The notes: generated from the letters alone by a model not told the origin. Shown: positions 1-5,849, numbered from the stretch's first letter. The stretch is DNA of 8,358 bases from Crinalium sp049646245 (GCA_049646245.1 JBARVL010000334.1:1-8358), one strand, 5' to 3'. Translations and numbers: made by a program.

Positions 1-390
1 AATCAATTAAGCCCAGCTAAACGACCATTTCACACAATTATTCCTGGTTTTCTGACGCAAAACAATCAACCTTTAGGAGCGTTTGGCGTAATGGGAGCAT
101 CAATGCAACCACAAGGACATTTACAAGTAGTTGTTAATCTTGCAGACTATGGCATGAATCCTCAATCAGCTTTAGATGCTCCCAGATGGCAATTTGTTGC
201 AGGAAATACAGTACTTTTAGAGGAAAGTGTGCCATCTTTAGTAATGTCCCAATTAGCTAGGCGAGGTCATAACATCCAGGTTAGTACGGGACAAGGAATA
301 TTTGGAAAAGGTCAGATTATTCTCAAGATAGGAGATGTAATTTTAGCAGCTTCAGAACCCCGCGCGGATGGTTTGGCTCTTGCTCAATAA
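1..390 (+). CDS. ggt: Gamma-glutamyltransferase (glutathione hydrolase), C-terminal part only
   Basis: The reading frame is open from the first base and stops at TAA 388-390, giving the last 129 residues. The gene starts outside the window. The fragment carries hallmarks of the C-terminal (small) subunit of gamma-glutamyltransferases of the YwrD-like type: PAKRPFHTIIPGF near its start, then GVMGASMQPQGHLQVV, then a LDAPRW motif. The family cleaves the gamma-glutamyl bond of glutathione and related compounds and matures by self-cleavage at a Thr that lies upstream of this fragment, so that step cannot be checked here. Many relatives have Gly-Gly-Phe where this one has Gly-Ala-Ser in the GVMG..MQPQGH loop, a mild deviation near the expected oxyanion site. 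The ATG at position 91 is internal to the gene. The next gene is convergent, 38 bp away, with no strong terminator between them. Confidence 0.9.
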   Translation, partial: NQLSPAKRPFHTIIPGFLTQNNQPLGAFGVMGASMQPQGHLQVVVNLADYGMNPQSALDAPRWQFVAGNTVLLEESVPSLVMSQLARRGHNIQVSTGQGIFGKGQIILKIGDVILAASEPRADGLALAQ

Positions 391-428
391 TAAACTTTTC
401 GCATAAGTTCAGTTTTGGATAATTAACC

Positions 429-689
429 TTATTCGTCGCAGATTGTTAACAATTGTGGTTCGCAACGTTTAATCCTAACTTTTATTCCCTGCGCTCCCTC
501 ACCTTGAAGGTCTTCAATATATCCAGAGCAATGTTTCTTTGCCTCCCTGAGATTATCGAAATCGCCAAAATAATAAGTACAAGTAGGGTAAGTTGTCTTA
601 ATTTCTACCCACCAATCTGTGTTCAGACCTTCCAGAAAGCCTATAGCTATGTTTTGAAAAATGCTGAGAGTTTTGATCAAAAATTGCAT
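429..689 (-). CDS. DUF1816 domain protein, 86 aa
   Basis: This small cytosolic protein belongs to the DUF1816 family, which is largely cyanobacterial and has no settled function. The family signature fills residues 28-80: WWVEIKTTYPTCTYYFGDF, then a GYIEDLQGEGAQGIKV stretch and IKRCEP. I see no signal peptide or membrane span; the N-terminus (MQFLIKTLSIFQNIAIGFLEGL) is a moderately hydrophobic amphipathic segment. I chose ATG 687-689. The frame stays open to a TTG at 723-725, which would add 12 residues, but these do not resemble the family N-terminus and have no Shine-Dalgarno. The ATG has only a weak purine stretch (GAGCGAAA) in front of it. A long leader upstream contains a terminator-like hairpin (793-820) and one arm of a 12-nt inverted repeat (718-729), so regulation in the leader is possible. 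The gene converges on the gamma-glutamyltransferase gene. Confidence 0.85.
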   Translation of the reverse strand: MQFLIKTLSIFQNIAIGFLEGLNTDWWVEIKTTYPTCTYYFGDFDNLREAKKHCSGYIEDLQGEGAQGIKVRIKRCEPQLLTICDE

Positions 690-717
690 ATCTATTTCGC
701 TCTGATGGTGAATTGTA

Positions 718-856
718 ATGCCCAATTTTTTTACCAGATCACTTGAATCATCGCTTTTTGCTGGATTTTATTGCTAATAGTATTATTACGGGAAAAACTG
801 GACTGCCATTCCTAGTCCAGCTAAGTATTAAGGATTTTGCACTGAAAATTGGGCAT
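718..856. repeat. 12-nt perfect inverted repeat flanking a hairpin
   Basis: ATGCCCAATTTT at 718-729 is repeated as its exact reverse complement AAAATTGGGCAT at 845-856. In a minus-strand transcript the two arms could pair and enclose the terminator-like hairpin at 798-820. The inner arm lies 29 nt upstream of the DUF1816 start codon. The pairing is seen in sequence; a regulatory role is inference. Confidence 0.6.
793..820 (-). terminator. Terminator-like hairpin with T-run, in the DUF1816 leader
   Basis: Read on the minus strand, CTGGACT pairs with AGTCCAG (7-bp perfect stem at 814-820 and 798-804, 9-nt loop) and is followed directly by TTTTT (793-797). This has the form of an intrinsic terminator. 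No minus-strand gene lies just upstream, and the DUF1816 start codon is about 104 nt downstream. It could therefore be an attenuator in that gene's leader or the end of a small RNA. Confidence 0.55.
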
Positions 857-1008
857 CTATACTGAAGAATAAATTGATATTTTTAGTTTGTTATCCCTCT
901 CTGGGTAGATGTCATTATTTGTAGTATTTATCACTTTAAGTTAAGACAGCTAATTTTTATTTATACCTGAAATCTAGAACTGATTGCGATCCCATAAATT
1001 ACTTATTT

Positions 1009-1031
1009 CTAATTAAGGAGGAGGTAATTAG
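1009..1031 (+). promoter_or_regulatory. Shine-Dalgarno-like AGGAGGAGG in a hairpin loop
   Basis: CTAATTA (1009-1015) and TAATTAG (1025-1031) are perfect inverted arms around AGGAGGAGG. The loop is a very strong match to the 16S rRNA anti-Shine-Dalgarno, yet no ORF of useful length starts at the right distance; the next ATG (1053) reads Met-Phe-stop. The 10-mer AATTAAGGAG at 1011-1020 recurs at 1104-1113, where it serves as the real ribosome binding site of the small ORF at 1121. Confidence 0.4.
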
Positions 1032-1120
1032 CAGATTTTATACAAAAGAGAGATGTTTTGAAAAGTAATACTAGACAATATCAGATCAGCACCTATCACC
1101 TATAATTAAGGAGCGTCTAA

Positions 1121-1240
1121 ATGTTGACATCTGCTCACAAAATTATAATTAGTCAATTTATCCCGTTAATTTCTAGTGCTGTTATTGGTGTCTGTTTAAT
1201 AATTTTAGCTTACTCGTTAGCCCAACCAGCAATTATATAG
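1121..1240 (+). CDS. Small single-span membrane protein, 39 aa, not recognised
   Basis: ATG 1121 is preceded by AAGGAG at 1108-1113 with a 7-nt spacer, the best ribosome binding site in the window, and the frame ends at TAG 1238-1240. The protein begins MLTSAHKIIISQF, followed by a hydrophobic stretch (about residues 8-35, including IPLISSAVIGVCLIILAY) long enough for one transmembrane helix, and ends LAQPAII. It has few charged residues. The size and single helix recall the small subunits of cyanobacterial photosystems, cytochrome b6f or NDH-1, but it does not match those I can recall (PsbX, PsbY, PsaM, PetL, PetN), so I assign no function. The codons are AT-rich like the surrounding spacer. 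Being so short, it is likely to be missed by automatic annotation. The main doubt is whether it is translated. Confidence 0.6.
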   Translation: MLTSAHKIIISQFIPLISSAVIGVCLIILAYSLAQPAII

Positions 1241-1425
1241 CTTATATAGCAATTAATAATTTTAGATATCTAGTGCGATCGCACAACGCACCCATCAAAA
1301 AACCCGCGCTTGCTGTTTTCGTAAATTTTAGATTAATAACAATTAACAATGGGAGATCCAAAGCGCCGTAAGCAACTTAGAGATTACAGGTTGCTAGGGG
1401 ATTGAATTAGTAGTTAAATCAAAAT
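1241..1425. other. Spacer before the dehydrogenase gene
   Basis: This 185-bp spacer starts inside a tandem TTATATAGC pair (1233-1241 and 1242-1250) that straddles the stop of the small ORF. It contains a 12-bp palindrome GTGCGATCGCAC (1273-1284) built on a HIP1 octamer. I see no convincing terminator, promoter or further gene. Confidence 0.5.
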
Positions 1426-2475
1426 ATGCTCCCAATTGCTGAATCTTATTTGCGTGAAATTGTTGCCCCACAAGCAGCAGCGATTGATACTGATGCAAAA
1501 GTATTACAAAATGCGATCGCAGGATTAGGCGATCGCAATTTATTAGCCTTGCGTATTCCCAAAGCTTGGGGTGGTGCAGAAGTAGATCATCAAACATTCT
1601 GGGCATTTCAGGAAATGGTAGCCAGATATTCTGGCGCATTAGCCTTCTTGCAAACACAACACCAAAGCGCAGGCACAATGCTTGTTAGTAGTAAAAATGA
1701 AGCCCTCAAACAACAATATCTGCCTAATCTGGGCAGTGGTAAATTATTAATTGGTGTAGGATTTGCTCACTTGCGCCGTCAAGGTATTTCCCCAGTAAAA
1801 GCTTTGCCTGTAGAAGGGGGATATCAGTTAAACGGAGAAGTGCCTTGGGTAACAGGATGGAATTTTTTTCAAGACTTTATAGTTGGTGCTACACTACCAA
1901 ATGGTGAGAGTGTATTTGGCATCATACCTCTTAAGAATATATCGCAAAATGGTAAAGGTGAGATTTTCATAAGTACTCCCCTATCTTTAGCTGCAATGGA
2001 ATCAACCAACACTGTCAAAATGCGTCTGAGTGAGTGGTTTTTACCCCAAGAAAGTGTATTATTTATCAAACCTGCTGGTTGGATTCACGAAAATGACAAA
2101 AAGAATATCCTTAACCCAGGATTTTTTGCTTTAGGGTGCGCTAGAGCAGGTTTAGATATTGTAGAAGCAACTGCAAAAATCAAGCAACTAGATTTTATTG
2201 ATCGGGCTTTTCAATCTTTAGAGCAAGAATTAATATCTTGTCGTACAGCCATGTTTGAGCATCAGCCAACTATAGAAGAAAAGCTTAAAATTAGAGCTTT
2301 GGCAATTGATTTAGCTGTAAGGTGCGCTCATGCAGGAGTGACAGTGTCTAGTGGTGCAGCGAATAATAAATATCATGCAGCGCAGCGAGTTTACCGCGAA
2401 GCTTTAATGTTTACAGTAGTTGCTCAAACTACAGCAGTAATGGAGGCAACTCTTGCTAGATTAATTCGGATATAA
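1426..2475 (+). CDS. Acyl-CoA dehydrogenase-like flavoprotein, 349 aa
   Basis: The fold order of the acyl-CoA dehydrogenase family is visible: an N-terminal helical domain (about 1-105, with RIPKAWGGAEVD), a middle beta domain (about 106-215, with HLRRQGISPVKA and PWVTGW) and a C-terminal helical bundle (about 230-349). At 349 residues it is shorter than typical members (about 380). Aligning YREALMFTVVAQTTAV (323-338) with the family's RDA..YQIYEGTS motif puts Ala333 where many members have the catalytic Glu, and Gln334 where Gly usually follows. It may therefore be a member with the base elsewhere, or use flavin chemistry such as the DszC/SfnB-type monooxygenases; the substrate cannot be told. 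The start is the first ATG after an in-frame TAG at 1411 and lacks a clear Shine-Dalgarno. Two HIP1 sites lie within the gene. A cyclase-family gene follows after 199 bp. Confidence 0.8.
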   Translation: MLPIAESYLREIVAPQAAAIDTDAKVLQNAIAGLGDRNLLALRIPKAWGGAEVDHQTFWAFQEMVARYSGALAFLQTQHQSAGTMLVSSKNEALKQQYLPNLGSGKLLIGVGFAHLRRQGISPVKALPVEGGYQLNGEVPWVTGWNFFQDFIVGATLPNGESVFGIIPLKNISQNGKGEIFISTPLSLAAMESTNTVKMRLSEWFLPQESVLFIKPAGWIHENDKKNILNPGFFALGCARAGLDIVEATAKIKQLDFIDRAFQSLEQELISCRTAMFEHQPTIEEKLKIRALAIDLAVRCAHAGVTVSSGAANNKYHAAQRVYREALMFTVVAQTTAVMEATLARLIRI

Positions 2476-2491
2476 ATTGAATTTTAAGAAA

Positions 2492-2523
2492 TTAACCGCA
2501 GATAAACGCAGATAAACGCAGAT
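2492..2523 (+). repeat. 10-nt-period tandem repeat (GCAGATAAAC type)
   Basis: Starting 16 bp after the dehydrogenase stop, TTAACCGCAGAT is followed by two further AAACGCAGAT units. The same 32-nt sequence recurs without mismatch at 3500-3531, 73 bp after the next gene on this strand, and in inverted form at 3640-3678. Such short tandem repeats are common in spacers of filamentous cyanobacteria. Confidence 0.85.
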
Positions 2524-2547
2524 GTAATCAGTAATTTTTGCAAGAAG

Positions 2548-2650
2548 TATAGCCAGTCTATTTGAGTTATGAACCCCACCCTAGCCCTCCCCTTATTAAG
2601 GGGAGGGTTGGGAGGGGTCTGCTTTTCACAATTCATTTAGACTGACTATA
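2548..2650. mobile_element. MITE-like palindromic element, about 103 bp
   Basis: The outer arms 2548-2571 and 2627-2650 are imperfect inverted repeats (19 of 24 positions match, starting TATAGCCAGTCTA / TATAGTCAGTCTA). Between them lies a near-palindrome at 2573-2618 centred on CCCTCCCCTTATTAAGGGG. The element encodes nothing and ends 24 bp before the cyclase start, so it may carry or disturb that gene's promoter. The arms begin and end with TATA, which would suit a TA target site as used by IS630/mariner-type elements, but no transposase is present. The core resembles the repeat at 5411-5449. Confidence 0.6.
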
Positions 2651-2674
2651 TAATAAATTAGATATCCTAAGACT

Positions 2675-3427
2675 GTGAGCGATCGCAATTCACTATCTTT
2701 ATCATTTAACAACAACCGCCCTCAAAAAGCGATCGCATATTCCCGTGTCATTCACCTCAGCCATATAATTCATCAGCATATCCCACGCTGGGATAACGAT
2801 CCACCTGTAGAATTTACCACCGTTGCACAGCTAGAAACTGATGGTTATTACCTGCGACGTTTCTCCCTTGGCGAACATAGCGCCACCCATATTAATGCCC
2901 CCAACAGCTTTTATCCTAACGGTGTAGGAATTGATCAATACTCTGCCGAATCCCTAGTTGTCTCAGCAGTAGTAATTGATATCCGTCAGCAAGTTTCTGT
3001 TAACTCTGATTATGCCCTCACCCCTGACGATATTTCCTTATGGGAGCAACAATATGGCAACATACCGCCAGACAGTGTAGTGATTTTATATACAGGATGG
3101 CAAGAAAAGTGGCAAAATCCTGCTGCATTTCTCAACAAAGATTCATTTGGTAGCTTACATTTTCCTGGCTTTAGCAAGGAAGCAACAGAATTTTTACTAA
3201 CTCAACGGCAAATATCTGGGATCGGAATAGATACTCATGGAGTAGATGCAGGTCAAGATACTACCTTTGCTACTAATCGTCTAGTATTAGAACAAGCTGG
3301 GATCGTACTAGAAAATCTTACCAACCTGGATCAACTACCTGCGATCGGTACTACATTAATTATCGGCATCCTGCGTCTGGAAAATGGTTCTGGAACACCC
3401 GCAGCAGTAATCGCTTTGATACCCTGA
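2675..3427 (+). CDS. Cyclase-family protein (kynurenine formamidase-like), 250 aa
   Basis: This protein belongs to the cyclase family (Pfam PF04199), metal-dependent hydrolases that include the kynurenine formamidase KynB. VIHLSHIIHQHIPRWDNDPP (25-44), GEHSATHINAPNSF (66-79), GIGIDTHGVDAG (181-192) and a LENLTNLDQLPAIG stretch near the C-terminus are family landmarks. The usual metal/catalytic motif is HxGTHxDxPxH; here His68 and His72 remain, but the Asp is Asn74 and the last His is Ser78. I think related proteins share the form THxNAPNSF, so this may be a subfamily with different chemistry rather than decay. The length is normal. The start is GTG 2675; the frame runs back only to a TAA at 2654, no later ATG lies near the N-terminus, and no Shine-Dalgarno is seen. 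A MITE-like element ends 24 bp upstream. No tryptophan-pathway neighbour is present. Confidence 0.85.
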   Translation: MSDRNSLSLSFNNNRPQKAIAYSRVIHLSHIIHQHIPRWDNDPPVEFTTVAQLETDGYYLRRFSLGEHSATHINAPNSFYPNGVGIDQYSAESLVVSAVVIDIRQQVSVNSDYALTPDDISLWEQQYGNIPPDSVVILYTGWQEKWQNPAAFLNKDSFGSLHFPGFSKEATEFLLTQRQISGIGIDTHGVDAGQDTTFATNRLVLEQAGIVLENLTNLDQLPAIGTTLIIGILRLENGSGTPAAVIALIP

Positions 3428-3778
3428 AACTTTTATAGAGCTAAATTCGTTTATATATATAAACTTGGAGCCTATGTTTCAAAGTGCTTTTAAGAGATTT
3501 TAACCGCAGATAAACGCAGATAAACGCAGATAAATGCCGAGATTTTCTGTGATTAATTTATGACTTACGCACGAGCGCCAACTTTATTCTCAGATCTCAT
3601 CCCTAGATCTCTGGCAAAAGTCGATAAAATCAAAGCTACATCTGCGTTAATCTGCGTTAATCTGTTTTCATCTGCGTTCTAAAAAACCAAAATTGCGATT
3701 TTAGCAACAACTATAGTTTATTAATCCCCAACCTATTCAGATTTAACTTAATTAGTCTCGGTGTGAGAAAGAGGTTTT
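3428..3778. other. Repeat-rich spacer before the radical SAM gene
   Basis: This 351-bp stretch has no credible gene. It contains a perfect 16-bp palindrome GTTTATATATATAAAC (3449-3464), the forward 10-nt-period repeat (3500-3531), AGATCT pairs around 3593-3612, the inverted 10-nt-period repeat (3640-3678), and an AT-rich stretch leading to the radical SAM start. TATAGT at 3712-3717 could be a -10 element, but I see no well-placed -35. Confidence 0.6.
3500..3678. repeat. Inverted pair of 10-nt-period repeats
   Basis: The forward copy (3500-3531, AAACGCAGAT units) faces an inverted copy at 3640-3678 with four 10-nt units of the form ATCTGCGTTA, the third diverged to ATCTGTTTTC. A 19-nt stretch of each arm could pair with one mismatch around a loop of about 108 nt. 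The forward copy is the same sequence as 2492-2523. Confidence 0.8.
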
Positions 3779-5365
3779 ATGCGCGTCCTGCTACTTTATC
3801 CCCTGTTTCCCAAAACATTTTGGTCTTACGAAAAAATTCTAGAATTAGTTAACCGCAAAGTTTTGTTACCGCCACTAGGATTAGTAACCGTAGCAGCAAT
3901 TTTGCCTCAAGAATGGGAATTTAAACTGGTTGACCGCAATATCCGCCCCGTTACAGAAGCAGAATGGCAGTGGGCAGATATGGTCATTATCTCAGCAATG
4001 ATCGTCCAGCAAAAAGATTTGTGCGACCAGATTCGGGAAGCTAAACGACGTGGTAAGCAAGTAGCAGTAGGAGGTCCCTATCCTACCTCTGTACCAGAAG
4101 AACCCCTAGCAGCAGGGGCAGATTTTCTAATTTTGGATGAAGGAGAAATCACACTGCCAATGTTTGTCGAGGCAGTACAAAGAGGCGACACTAAGGGAAT
4201 TTTCCGATCCAATGGTGAGAAACCAGATGTCACAGATACTCCTGTCCCGCGCTTCGAGTTGTTAGAATTTGATGCTTACGATTCCATGTCGGTTCAGTTT
4301 TCGCGGGGTTGTCCTTTCCAGTGCGAATTCTGCGACATTATTGTTCTCTATGGTCGCAAACCACGTACCAAAGCACCCGCCCAATTATTAGCAGAGTTAG
4401 ATTATCTCTATGAATTGGGATGGCGACGTGGTGTATTCATGGTTGATGATAACTTTATTGGCAATAAACGCAATGTGAAGTTATTGCTCAAAGAGTTAAA
4501 AGTATGGATGGCAGAACATAAATATCCGTTCAAGTTTAATACGGAAGCGTCTGTTGACCTTGCTCAAGATCAAGAAATGATGGATTTGATGGTAGAGTGC
4601 AACTTTGATGCTGTATTTCTGGGAATTGAAACGCCAGATGAGGATAGCTTACAACTAACGAAAAAGTTTCAAAATACCCGCAGTTCTTTAGTTGAGTCTG
4701 TGCAATCTATTACTAAAGCTGGATTGCGACCAATGGCTGGGTTTATTATCGGATTTGATGGGGAAAAAGCAGGCGCAGGCGATCGCATTGTCCGTTTTGC
4801 AGAAATAACAGGTATCCCTAGCACAACTTTTGCAATGTTACAAGCTTTGCCAAATACCGCACTTTGGCATCGACTAGAAAAAGAAGGGCGGTTGTGGAAA
4901 AAAGGTGGAAACATTAACCAAACGACGTTGATGAATTTTGCTGCCACTCGTCCTCTAGAAGATATTGCTAGGGAATACGTGGAAGCTTTCTGGACTTTAT
5001 ACGATCCTGAACTTTATTTAGATCGCACCTATCGCTGTTTCTTAATGTTGGGTGCGCCCAAGGTAAAAGCACCGTTTAAAATGCCTGAGTGGGTAGATTT
5101 ACGCGCCTTATTAATTGTGATTTGGCGACAAGGCGTTAAACGTAATACTCGTTGGAAATTCTGGCATCATTTATTCAGCATTATTAAGCACAATCCTGGT
5201 GTGTGGGAACATTACATTACTGTTTGCGCCCACAATGAGCATTTCCTAGAATATCGTCAGATTGTCCGTGATGAAATTGAAGCCCAAGTAGCTGAATATT
5301 TAGCGGAAGAGAAAACATTAAAAACTCAGATACCAGCAGAAAATGTAGTTAGTGCGATCGCGTAG
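3779..5365 (+). CDS. B12-binding radical SAM protein, 528 aa, function unknown
   Basis: The N-terminus (about 1-135) resembles a cobalamin-binding domain: MRVLLLYPLF opening, LVDRNIRP, then VAVGGPYPTS (95-104) and ADFLILDEGE. The usual DxHxxG cobalamin-ligand motif is not seen; LVDRNIRP takes its place, as in relatives that bind B12 without a His ligand. A radical SAM domain follows, with the [4Fe-4S] cysteines Cys178, Cys182 and Cys185 in GCPFQCEFC and the later MVDDNFIGN and GFIIGFDGE motifs. The C-terminal 150 residues look like the DUF4070 type. Family members include the HpnP hopanoid methylase and BchE-like cyclases, but the sequence does not fit HpnP as I recall it, so I give no product. 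GAGG at 3771-3774 lies 4 nt before ATG, a short but plausible ribosome site. The C-terminal tail (AEEKTLKTQIPAENVV) is hydrophilic. The stop overlaps a small hairpin. Confidence 0.88.
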   Translation: MRVLLLYPLFPKTFWSYEKILELVNRKVLLPPLGLVTVAAILPQEWEFKLVDRNIRPVTEAEWQWADMVIISAMIVQQKDLCDQIREAKRRGKQVAVGGPYPTSVPEEPLAAGADFLILDEGEITLPMFVEAVQRGDTKGIFRSNGEKPDVTDTPVPRFELLEFDAYDSMSVQFSRGCPFQCEFCDIIVLYGRKPRTKAPAQLLAELDYLYELGWRRGVFMVDDNFIGNKRNVKLLLKELKVWMAEHKYPFKFNTEASVDLAQDQEMMDLMVECNFDAVFLGIETPDEDSLQLTKKFQNTRSSLVESVQSITKAGLRPMAGFIIGFDGEKAGAGDRIVRFAEITGIPSTTFAMLQALPNTALWHRLEKEGRLWKKGGNINQTTLMNFAATRPLEDIAREYVEAFWTLYDPELYLDRTYRCFLMLGAPKVKAPFKMPEWVDLRALLIVIWRQGVKRNTRWKFWHHLFSIIKHNPGVWEHYITVCAHNEHFLEYRQIVRDEIEAQVAEYLAEEKTLKTQIPAENVVSAIA

Positions 5366-5387
5366 CGACTCTTTCTTGAGTATCGCT
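5364..5387 (+). terminator. Possible hairpin at the radical SAM stop codon
   Basis: AGCGA-CTC pairs with GAG-TA-TCGCT across TTTCTT, with a 2-nt bulge. It begins within the TAG stop. No T-run follows, so it is at best a weak or non-classical 3' end; the palindrome at 5413-5435 could serve instead. Confidence 0.3.
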
Positions 5388-5410
5388 AGTTAGTTATCAA
5401 CGAAATCTTA

Positions 5411-5449
5411 CTCCCTCCCCTTAATAAGGGGAGGGTTGGGGTGGGGTTC
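5411..5449. repeat. Palindromic G/C repeat (CCCTCCCCTTA type)
   Basis: CCCTCCCCTTA (5413-5423) and TAAGGGGAGGG (5425-5435) form a perfect inverted repeat around a single A, followed by TTGGGGTGGGGTTC. The core matches that of the element at 2548-2650, but the outer arms of that element are absent here. It lies 46 bp after the radical SAM stop and could form a strong 3' hairpin on either strand. Confidence 0.75.
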
Positions 5450-5576
5450 TTTACTGGTAAAACATAAATTCTTGTTTAGAGAGGTCTAATAAACATAAGC
5501 CACAGACTCACTTTAGTTAAATCAACTAAAAGCAAAACTATGACTTGCTATTTTATTTATCGTAAATTTTTAGCAA

Positions 5577-5756
5577 TTAGCCAACGCTAGAAACTGAGGC
5601 TGCCACAAAAATTAAACCACTAACTAGAACTACCGCAGCAACTCCCATAAATAGATAATTGCGTTTTTGAGTATCTGTCGGAGGTTCAGCTTGATACATT
5701 TTAGGCTCAGATGCGAAATTATTTAAGTGTCCGCCTTCATCGTTGATATATGGCAT
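5577..5756 (-). CDS. psb34: Photosystem II assembly protein Psb34 (Ssl1498 family), 59 aa
   Basis: The protein begins MPYINDEGGHLNNFASEP and continues KMYQAEPPTDTQKRNYLF, matching the Ssl1498/Psb34 family, whose N-terminus reads (Y)xxEGGxLNNFAxEPKxYxAEPP. One transmembrane helix follows (about residues 36-55, MGVAAVVLVSGLIFVAASVS). Psb34 binds a late photosystem II assembly intermediate in the thylakoid membrane and is related to the high-light-inducible, light-harvesting-like proteins. The length is normal. ATG 5754-5756 has AGAGGA about 8 nt upstream on the minus strand, a good ribosome binding site. The SPFH gene upstream on the same strand ends 163 bp away and is separated by an intrinsic terminator, so psb34 is probably transcribed alone. 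A 7-bp AT-rich inverted repeat (5512-5530) lies downstream but lacks a T-run. The gene is short enough to be missed by gene callers. Confidence 0.92.
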   Translation of the reverse strand: MPYINDEGGHLNNFASEPKMYQAEPPTDTQKRNYLFMGVAAVVLVSGLIFVAASVSSVG

Positions 5757-5786
5757 GAATCAAATCCTCTGCTTGTTATATGAAGT

Positions 5787-5806
5787 AATGTAACAAATTT
5801 ATTGTA
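5787..5806 (-). promoter_or_regulatory. Possible psb34 promoter with an HLR1-like half-site
   Basis: On the minus strand TACAAT (5801-5806) could be a -10 element about 45 nt before the psb34 start; the -35 (TTTCAA, 5824-5829) is poor. Downstream of it, GTTACATT (5787-5794) matches one half of the HLR1 box bound by RpaB at high-light genes; the second half, 2 nt on, matches only about half the consensus. This is tentative. Confidence 0.3.
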
Positions 5807-5849
5807 CATTAATTCTCATACTTTTGAAATAAATCTTTACAAAAGCCTT

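Larger units (their letters stand above)
690..1120. other. Gene-free AT-rich spacer between divergent genes
   Basis: This 431-bp stretch separates the minus-strand DUF1816 gene from the plus-strand small membrane protein gene and should hold promoters for both. I found no coding frame that looks real in it. It contains a 12-nt inverted repeat (718-729 with 845-856), a hairpin followed by a T-run on the minus strand (793-820), and an AGGAGGAGG sequence between inverted arms (1009-1031). No promoter pair is clear enough to place. Confidence 0.6.

Noticed and set aside
393..409. Terminator between the convergent genes (AACTT/AAGTT)
   Set aside because: The stem is only 5 bp and AT-rich, with no proper T-run.
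687..725. TTG start at 723-725 for the DUF1816 gene
   Set aside because: It would add 12 residues unlike the family, lacks a Shine-Dalgarno and falls in the arm of the inverted repeat; ATG 687-689 is preferred.
453..746. 97-codon plus-strand frame
   Set aside because: It lies antisense to the DUF1816 gene, whose protein matches a known family; the frame's own product looks like nothing and has no ribosome site.
1273..1284. Palindrome GTGCGATCGCAC as an operator
   Set aside because: It is a HIP1 octamer with chance symmetric flanks; HIP1 sites occur eight times here, mostly inside genes.
2492..3678. CRISPR array from the regularly spaced repeats
   Set aside because: The units are 10 nt, directly joined, with no unique spacers; this is a simple tandem repeat.
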